Positions 58,929 to 64,000 of a DNA stretch of 64,000 nucleotides are shown here, in pieces (position 1 is the first letter of the stretch; every line of letters starts with the position of its first letter). The DNA lies in assembly GCF_001278115.1 (NCBI RefSeq), contig NZ_LIYD01000005.1, forward strand, positions 3,988,631 through 4,052,630, written 5' to 3'. The stretch comes from Flavobacterium akiainvivens. Its GTDB lineage: Bacteria; Bacteroidota; Bacteroidia; Flavobacteriales; Flavobacteriaceae. Below the pieces are notes generated by a model, which did no database searches, was not told where the DNA came from, and was given only the letters and a program-made list of their open reading frames with translations. The translations under genes and the position numbers were made by a program.

Positions 58929-59897
58929 TTATGAGTTATGCGCTTTAAACTCTTTTATTTTTTCGGTCAGTTTAGGAACAATATCAAAGGCATCGCCCAC
59001 AACACCATAGTCCGCCACTTTAAAGAAAGGCGCTTCCGGGTCGCTGTTAATAACCACTTTTACCTTGCTTGAGTTAATACCTGCAATGTGCTGTATGGCG
59101 CCCGAGATACCCACGGCCACATACAGGTTGGCGGCTACCGGCTTACCGGTTTGGCCCACGTGCTCGCTATGAGGCCTCCAGCCAAGGTCTGATACCGGCT
59201 TAGAACAGGCAGTAGCAGCACCAAAGGCAGAAGCAAGATCTTCAAGCATACCCCAGTTTTCAGGGCCTTTAAGGCCGCGGCCACCGCTTACTACTACTTC
59301 GGCATCGGCAATGGTAACTTTTCCGGTAACTTTTTCAGAAGACTGAACGGTTACAGTAAAGTCGTTATCGTTTAATGATGGGCTAAATGCTTCCTCTACA
59401 GCAGCGCCTGAAGCTTCTACAAGGCCAAATGAGTTTTTGCCAATGGCAAGCACCTTAACATCGGTAGTAATTTCGGTTACGTTAAAAGCTTTGTTTGAAA
59501 ACGCGTTGCGCTTTACCTGGAAAGGCGAAAGGCTTACCGGCAGGGCTACTACGTTGCTGGCATAACCGGCCTCAAGGCCTACGGCTACAAGCGGCGCTAT
59601 GTGCAGGCTGTCGGTATTAGATGAGAAAAGCACAATCTTTGCGCTTTCTTTTTGTGCTGCCTGCTTAATGGCATCGGCATACGCTTTTGCATTAAAGGCT
59701 TTTAGTTTATCGCTGGTTACGGCAAGCACTTTGTCAACGCCATACTTGCCAAGGTCGGCACTGTTGGTGGCATTGATGGTTACAGCAGTAACGGTTGTTC
59801 CGGTTTCACCGGCTATTTTCTTGGCGTAAGAAGCAAGCTCAAACGCGGTCTTTTTAAATTTTCCTTCTGCCGATTCGGCGTATATAAGTATAGACAT
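58929..59897 (-). CDS. etfA: Electron transfer flavoprotein subunit alpha
   Basis: ETF collects electrons from acyl-CoA dehydrogenases and passes them to the quinone pool. The 322-residue product, taken from MSILIYAESAEGKFKK, has the N-terminal domain and the FAD-binding C-terminal half with VVSGGRGLKGPENW, AACSKPVSDLGWRPHSEHVGQTGKPVAANLYVAVGISGAIQHIAG and VINSDPEAPFFKVADYGVVGD. A frame 24 codons longer runs through the intergenic repeat and is rejected. Encoded with etfB. Confidence 0.96.
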   Translation of the reverse strand: MSILIYAESAEGKFKKTAFELASYAKKIAGETGTTVTAVTINATNSADLGKYGVDKVLAVTSDKLKAFNAKAYADAIKQAAQKESAKIVLFSSNTDSLHIAPLVAVGLEAGYASNVVALPVSLSPFQVKRNAFSNKAFNVTEITTDVKVLAIGKNSFGLVEASGAAVEEAFSPSLNDNDFTVTVQSSEKVTGKVTIADAEVVVSGGRGLKGPENWGMLEDLASAFGAATACSKPVSDLGWRPHSEHVGQTGKPVAANLYVAVGISGAIQHIAGINSSKVKVVINSDPEAPFFKVADYGVVGDAFDIVPKLTEKIKEFKAHNS

Positions 59898-59915
59898 CTC
59901 TTTGTTTATTTGTGG

Positions 59916-59987
59916 ATTTGGTAATTTGGTAATTTGGTCTTTCCAGGGTGGTAATCCGGTGCTGTACAAATAACCGAATTACCAAAT
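59916..59987. repeat. 21-bp imperfect inverted repeat between etfB and etfA
   Basis: The left arm (59916-59936, start ATTTGGTAATTTGG) and right arm (59967-59987, CAAATAACCGAATTACC and on) pair in 19 of 21 positions, with a 30-nt loop. It fills the 106-nt gap inside the etfBA operon and could attenuate or stabilise the mRNA. Confidence 0.6.
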
Positions 59988-60003
59988 AACCGCATTACGT
60001 TCT

Positions 60004-60750
60004 TTAGATTACTTTCGCTTCAGTGTGCAGCAGGTTTACAAGCTCGTCAAGGTTGTTAGGGCTTATAAGCTTCACGGCTGATTTTGGTGCCGGTTTTTCA
60101 AACTTAACGGCTTTGGTTGCAGGTGCAGCGCCTGTAGGCTCTACAAGCTGAAGCGCCTTGGTACGTGCTGCCATAATACCGCGCATGTTTGGTATCCTAA
60201 GGTCTTTTTCTTCCACAAGGCCTTTTTGTCCTGCTATTACAAGCGGTAGCTTAGCGCTAAGGGTTTCTTTGCCGCCGTCTATTTCACGCACTGCGGTAAC
60301 ATCACTACCATTTACGTCTACTTTAATGCAACCGTTAACAAAGTCATAACCCAGGATAGCTGCAAGCATGCCCGGAACCATACCGCCATTGTAGTCCAGC
60401 GATTCTTTACCGGCTATAACCAGGTCATAACCGCCGTTTTTAACTACTTCGGCAAGCTGCTTGGCAACAAAAAAGCCATCTGTAGGCTGTGCATTTATGC
60501 GAATGGCTTCGTCGGCACCTATGGCAAGGGCTTTGCGCAGGGTGGCTTCGGCATCAGCGCCGCCTACGTTAACCACGGTTACGCTGGCGCCGGCCTGTTC
60601 TTTAAACCATATAGCGCGCGTAAGGCCAAATTCGTCATTAGGGTTTATAACAAACTGAACGCCATTTGTGTCAAACTCGCTGTCGTTGTTTGTAAAGTTG
60701 ATTTTTGCAGTAGTATCAGGCACGTGGCTGATGCAGACTAATATTTTCAT
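60004..60750 (-). CDS. etfB: Electron transfer flavoprotein subunit beta
   Basis: The 248-residue protein binds AMP and forms the ETF heterodimer with EtfA. Visible are MKILVCISHVPDT, NPNDEFGLTRAIWFKEQ, RKALAIGADEAIRI, DLVIAGKESLDYNGGMVPGMLAAILGY, and RIPNMRGIMAARTK, the family signature near the C-terminus. It is the first gene of the etfBA unit; an intergenic repeat separates it from etfA. Confidence 0.96.
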   Translation of the reverse strand: MKILVCISHVPDTTAKINFTNNDSEFDTNGVQFVINPNDEFGLTRAIWFKEQAGASVTVVNVGGADAEATLRKALAIGADEAIRINAQPTDGFFVAKQLAEVVKNGGYDLVIAGKESLDYNGGMVPGMLAAILGYDFVNGCIKVDVNGSDVTAVREIDGGKETLSAKLPLVIAGQKGLVEEKDLRIPNMRGIMAARTKALQLVEPTGAAPATKAVKFEKPAPKSAVKLISPNNLDELVNLLHTEAKVI

Positions 60751-60989
60751 TATTATGAGATTAGAATGTTTGATTATTGATATTACGAAGTTATGGAAAT
60801 ATTCTGAAAATAAAACTATGCACGCATATTAAATGTGATTATTTCAAAAATTTAATTGATAAAATTAAAAAACAATAAATTATAACGTTGTAGTGGTTTT
60901 TTATTGAGAATAATGAACTGTTTTTTAACTTATGGTTAAATTCAGGGATTAATTTGGTGCCGTGGCGCGGATTAATTGTGTAAAATTTT

Positions 60990-60997
60990 TATTTTTG
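60990..60997 (+). promoter_or_regulatory. -7 box for the pyruvate dehydrogenase E1 beta gene
   Basis: TATTTTTG fits the consensus and lies 33 nt before the ATG. TTG words nearby are at the wrong distance. The remaining 280-nt divergent region between etfB and this gene is AT-rich, without other recognisable elements. Confidence 0.4.
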
Positions 60998-61030
60998 CGT
61001 CACATTTTTTAACACGCGAAAAATAATTAC

Positions 61031-62008
61031 ATGAGAACGATACAATTCAGGGAAGCAATATGCGAAGCGATGAGCGAGGAAATGCGCCGCGACGAAGCTA
61101 TCTATCTAATGGGTGAAGAGGTTGCCGAATATAACGGTGCCTACAAAGCCTCTAAAGGCATGCTTGACGAATTTGGCCCTAAAAGGGTTATAGATACCCC
61201 AATTGCCGAACTTGGTTTTGCAGGTATTGCTGTAGGTAGCGCCATGAACGGCAACAGGCCTATTGTAGAATTCATGACTTTTAACTTTGCCCTAGTGGGT
61301 ATTGACCAGATAATAAACAACGCCGCTAAAATACGCCAGATGAGTGCCGGCCAGTTTAACTGCCCTATCGTGTTCCGCGGGCCTACGGCTTCTGCCGGCC
61401 AGCTTGCCGCTACACACAGCCAGGCTTTTGAAAACTGGTATGCAAACACCCCGGGCCTTAAGGTAGTTGTGCCTTCTAACGTATATGATGCCAAAGGCCT
61501 TCTTAAGTCTGCCATTCGTGATAACGACCCTGTAATCTTTATGGAGTCTGAGCAAATGTATGGCGATAAAGGTGAGGTGCCTGAAGGAGAATACACTATT
61601 CCGCTTGGTGTTGCCGATATTAAGCGCGAAGGTAAAGATGTTACCATTGTGTCTTTTGGTAAAATTATTAAAGAAGCATTTGCTGCTGCCGAGGAGCTTG
61701 AAAAAGACGGTATCAGCTGCGAGATTATCGACCTTCGTACTGTGCGCCCTATGGACCATAATACCATCCTTGAGTCGGTTAAAAAAACAAACAGGCTTGT
61801 AGTGCTTGAAGAGGCGTGGCCATTTGGCTCTGTAGCTTCAGAAATTACATATATAGTACAGGAGCGCGCATTTGATTACCTTGACGCACCTATACAAAGG
61901 ATTACAACTGCCGATACCCCTGCGCCTTACTCTCCGGCACTGCTTAAAGAGTGGATTCCTAATGCAGGAGACGTTGTAAAAGCCGTTAAAAAAGTTATGT
62001 ATAAATAA
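61031..62008 (+). CDS. pdhB: Pyruvate dehydrogenase E1 component, beta subunit
   Basis: The protein forms the alpha2beta2 E1 that decarboxylates pyruvate with thiamine diphosphate. The 325-residue length fits. Features are REAICEAMSEEMRRDE, LMGEEVAEYNGAYK with the glutamate that touches the cofactor, VIDTPIAELGFAGIAVGSA, MTFNFALVGIDQIINNAAK, VVVPSNVYDAKGLLKSAIRDNDPVIFMES and a C-terminal transketolase-C domain. A branched-chain E1 beta is less likely given the close PdhB pattern. The alpha and E2 genes are not adjacent. Confidence 0.92.
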   Translation: MRTIQFREAICEAMSEEMRRDEAIYLMGEEVAEYNGAYKASKGMLDEFGPKRVIDTPIAELGFAGIAVGSAMNGNRPIVEFMTFNFALVGIDQIINNAAKIRQMSAGQFNCPIVFRGPTASAGQLAATHSQAFENWYANTPGLKVVVPSNVYDAKGLLKSAIRDNDPVIFMESEQMYGDKGEVPEGEYTIPLGVADIKREGKDVTIVSFGKIIKEAFAAAEELEKDGISCEIIDLRTVRPMDHNTILESVKKTNRLVVLEEAWPFGSVASEITYIVQERAFDYLDAPIQRITTADTPAPYSPALLKEWIPNAGDVVKAVKKVMYK

Positions 62009-62110
62009 GATTTGTGCATTTGTTGATTTGGAATTTTGGTAATTTGTTAAGCAGCCTCATGACAGGTAATTTTCAAATTAGCACATCTTCAAATTGTCAA
62101 AATATTGCTA

Positions 62111-62118
62111 TATATTTG
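62111..62118 (+). promoter_or_regulatory. -7 box overlapping the pdhB terminator region
   Basis: TATATTTG fits the consensus and ends one base before the terminator stem; a start about 7 nt on would fall inside the stem. The TTG element is not properly spaced. It would drive the DUF5686 gene. Confidence 0.35.
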
Positions 62119-62150
62119 AAACTTCATCATACTAAATGATGAAGTTTTTT
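62119..62150 (+). terminator. Terminator of pdhB
   Basis: AAACTTCATCAT (62119-62130) and ATGATGAAGTTT (62136-62147) form a perfect 12-bp stem with a 5-nt loop, followed by a T run. Confidence 0.88.
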
Positions 62151-62163
62151 GTTTTAATCCCAT

Positions 62164-64000
62164 ATGAAAAGAAAATTACTGTTTTTAGCGGGTTTGTTGC
62201 TGCTTGCAACGCTATCCGCATTTAGCCAAACCAAGGTGGGAGGTGTGGTGCTCGATGAAAAAAAAGCGCCCGTGGCTTATGCCAATGTGTATTTTAAAGG
62301 CAGTACCGAAGGGGTTATAACCGATGAAAACGGCAAGTTTTACCTGGAGTCTAAAAACACGTATAAAGAGCTTGAAATTTCGTTTGTAAGCTTTGCTTCA
62401 AAAACTATTGAGCTTACGGCTGGTGCAAACCTTAATCTTAAAATAGAGCTTAGCGAATCTACCGAACTTAAAGAGGTGGTGGTATATTCGGGCAAAACGT
62501 CTAAAAAGAATAACCCCGCGCTCGATATCCTTAGAAAAATATGGGAACGCCGCCGTAAAAACGGCCTGCACATGTTTAAGCAATATGCTTATGATAAGTA
62601 TGAAAAGGTAGAATTTGACCTTAATACCATAGACAGTGCCATGATGCAAAGCAGGCTGTTTAGGGGTATGGAGTTTATTTTTGACCAGGTAGATACCAGC
62701 GATATTACGGGTAAAACCTACCTGCCCATATTTATAAACGAGCAGCTTAGCAAGGTGTATGGCGATAATACAACCAGGAAAAAGAAAGAAAATATAAGCG
62801 CCAACCGCAATTCGGGCTTTAGTGATAACCAGCAGATTATTGCTTTTGTAAAAGACCTGTATGCCGAGTATGATATTTACAATAATTACCTTAAGTTTTT
62901 TGACAAAGACTTTGTTAGCCCGCTTAGCCGCACCGGTATAGATGTGTATAACTATGTGCTGGCCGATACTGCGGTTATAGACAATAAATACTGCTTTAAT
63001 ATAGTGTTTTACCCGCGCCGCAAGGGCGAACTTACCTTTAAGGGTAATTTTTGGGTAAACGACACCACGTTTGCTATTAAAAAGATAAGTATGTCTGCCA
63101 GTAAAAATGCTAACATTAACTGGGTTAAAGATATTTATATAGAGCAGGAATTTGATGTATTGAATGATTCGGTTTTCCTGCTGAAGCGCGACCACATGAT
63201 GAGTGATTTTGCCCTGCGCAAAAAAGACGAAAGTAAGGGCGTGTATGGTAAGCGTACAACGCTTTTCAGGGATTATGTGTTTGACGAAAAGAAACCCGAT
63301 GATTTTTATAAGGCTGAGGTAAATTATTACGACCCTGAGATTCATAATAAAAGCGATGCCTTTTGGGATGACAACCGGTTTGAGTCGCTCAATAACGATG
63401 AGCGGGGTGTGTATAAAATGCTCGACACCTTAAAAACAGTGCCCAAGTTTAAGCGCATGTATAGCCTGGTGGCCACGCTGGGTAGCGGTTATTACCAAAT
63501 GGGGCATTTTGATTACGGGCCCATATTTTCAACCTTTGGTTTTAATGATGTGGAAGGCTGGCGCCTGCGCACCGGTGGGCGTACGTACTTTGGCCAGAAT
63601 GACCCGTGGCGTATTGAAGGTTATACGGCATACGGCTTTAAGGATAACAAGTTTAAATACGGTATTTCGGGTAAGTGGATGGTTGATAAAAAGAACCGTA
63701 TAATACTTTCGGCAGGAACCCGTCGCGATATAGAACAAATAGGGGTAAGCCTTACCGCTACCAGCGATGTTTTGGGGCGTAGTTTTGCATCATCATCACT
63801 ATTTGCAAGCGGTAATAACAACAAGCTTACCAATATTAACTTCAGCACGTTTTCGGCAGAGATTGAGCCGGTAAAAAACCTGGTGTTCCGCACAAACTTT
63901 AACTACCGCACACTGCGTTCGGCATCGCCGGTATTTAACCTGGAGTACTGGGTAGACCCTAACGACCATTCTTTGGGTACAAAGGGCGAGGTAGACCAGT
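62164..64000 (+). CDS. DUF5686 outer-membrane protein with carboxypeptidase-regulatory-like domain, 3' end missing
   Basis: The frame is open from the ATG to the window end (612 codons). A signal peptide (cleavage near AFSQ) is followed by a CarbopepD_reg_2 (CNA-B-like) beta-sandwich at about 24-100 (GGVVLDEKKAPVAYANVYFKGS, VITDENGKFYLE). The DUF5686 region comes next, from about 115 on (NPALDILRKIWERRRKNGL, YAYDKYEKVEFDL). The C-terminal part resembles outer-membrane barrel strands (LATLGSGYYQMGHFDYGPIFSTFGFNDVEGWRLRTGGRTYFG, KYGISGKWMVD). Such proteins are common in Bacteroidota and of unknown role, probably at the cell surface. Confidence 0.9.
   Translation, partial: MKRKLLFLAGLLLLATLSAFSQTKVGGVVLDEKKAPVAYANVYFKGSTEGVITDENGKFYLESKNTYKELEISFVSFASKTIELTAGANLNLKIELSESTELKEVVVYSGKTSKKNNPALDILRKIWERRRKNGLHMFKQYAYDKYEKVEFDLNTIDSAMMQSRLFRGMEFIFDQVDTSDITGKTYLPIFINEQLSKVYGDNTTRKKKENISANRNSGFSDNQQIIAFVKDLYAEYDIYNNYLKFFDKDFVSPLSRTGIDVYNYVLADTAVIDNKYCFNIVFYPRRKGELTFKGNFWVNDTTFAIKKISMSASKNANINWVKDIYIEQEFDVLNDSVFLLKRDHMMSDFALRKKDESKGVYGKRTTLFRDYVFDEKKPDDFYKAEVNYYDPEIHNKSDAFWDDNRFESLNNDERGVYKMLDTLKTVPKFKRMYSLVATLGSGYYQMGHFDYGPIFSTFGFNDVEGWRLRTGGRTYFGQNDPWRIEGYTAYGFKDNKFKYGISGKWMVDKKNRIILSAGTRRDIEQIGVSLTATSDVLGRSFASSSLFASGNNNKLTNINFSTFSAEIEPVKNLVFRTNFNYRTLRSASPVFNLEYWVDPNDHSLGTKGEVDQ

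Noticed and set aside
59898..59969. 24-codon N-terminal extension of EtfA
   Set aside because: It translates the intergenic inverted repeat; the family starts at the MSILIYAE position.
62398..63345. 315-residue open frame on the minus strand
   Set aside because: It lies wholly antisense to the DUF5686 gene, whose plus-strand frame has a signal peptide and known domains. The minus frame has low-complexity aromatic/basic composition typical of a shadow frame.
1..64000. CRISPR arrays, prophage, insertion sequences, polymorphic toxin or known defence systems
   Set aside because: I saw no regularly spaced repeats, transposase, integrase, restriction, Cas or phage structural genes on either strand.

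Overview
This window looks like ordinary chromosome of a member of the Flavobacteriaceae (Bacteroidota). The evidence is the gene set and gene order: purH-mreB-mreC-mreD-mrdA-rodA, ubiE-porT (type IX secretion), a GYDIA-type GHMP kinase beside HMG-CoA reductase, a lipoprotein-type TamA homologue, WG-repeat and DUF5686 proteins. Promoters of the Bacteroidota type (TTG, about 20 nt, TAnnTTTG) also recur upstream of genes. Coding GC is moderate, higher than in many Flavobacterium species, so I do not name a genus. No phage, integrase, transposase, rRNA or CRISPR array was seen.

Layout. 1-6.8 kb: 3' end of tsaB, a secreted unknown, an MscS channel, a DUF255 thioredoxin-like protein, a large AT-rich secreted protein of unknown function, and a J-domain/KTSC fusion. 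7-9.7 kb: an SDR and an NTF2-like gene divergent from an HxlR regulator, a small MarR-like remnant, and a CPBP membrane protease. 9.7-10 kb: two identical tRNA-Phe genes. 10-17.6 kb: coaX followed by an envelope cluster (beta-barrel protein, periplasmic TPR protein, LptC, a 65-residue membrane protein, a CNNM/CBS protein, a PpiD-like isomerase). 17.9-21.3 kb: a lone OppC-type permease and a tail-specific protease. 21.6-27.6 kb: two related lipocalin-like lipoproteins around a DUF2490-like protein, lpxB, an NlpC/P60 hydrolase, comEC. 27.6-33.7 kb: a peptide-use operon (DPP-IV, two POT transporters, a thioredoxin-like protein). 33.8-36 kb: mevalonate genes. 36.2-43.3 kb: purH and the rod-shape cluster. 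43.5-48.8 kb: a MacB-type permease, an unknown, a lipoprotein esterase, accD and fbaA. 48.9-53.7 kb: tamL, a TrmH-type methyltransferase, porT, ubiE. 53.7-55.5 kb: an AT-rich islet (DUF7660-like, WG-repeat and membrane proteins). 55.5-58.8 kb: folA, a 2TM protein, a TonB-C protein, thyA, a bifunctional nuclease. 58.9-64 kb: etfA/etfB, the pyruvate dehydrogenase E1 beta gene, and the start of a DUF5686 protein.

No obviously new defence or mobile system is present. The most interesting signals concern how transcripts start and stop. Near-perfect terminator hairpins are written inside the coding 3' ends of tsaB and comEC and would serve the convergent neighbours. A promoter box sits in the loop of the etfA terminator. 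Three genes have the promoter -7 box only 4-6 nt before the start codon, which suggests leaderless mRNAs. AccD lacks all four zinc-ribbon cysteines. Several intergenic inverted repeats resemble repeat families I associate with flavobacterial genomes. The best place to look for an undescribed function is the LptC-centred envelope cluster, which has three members of unknown role.
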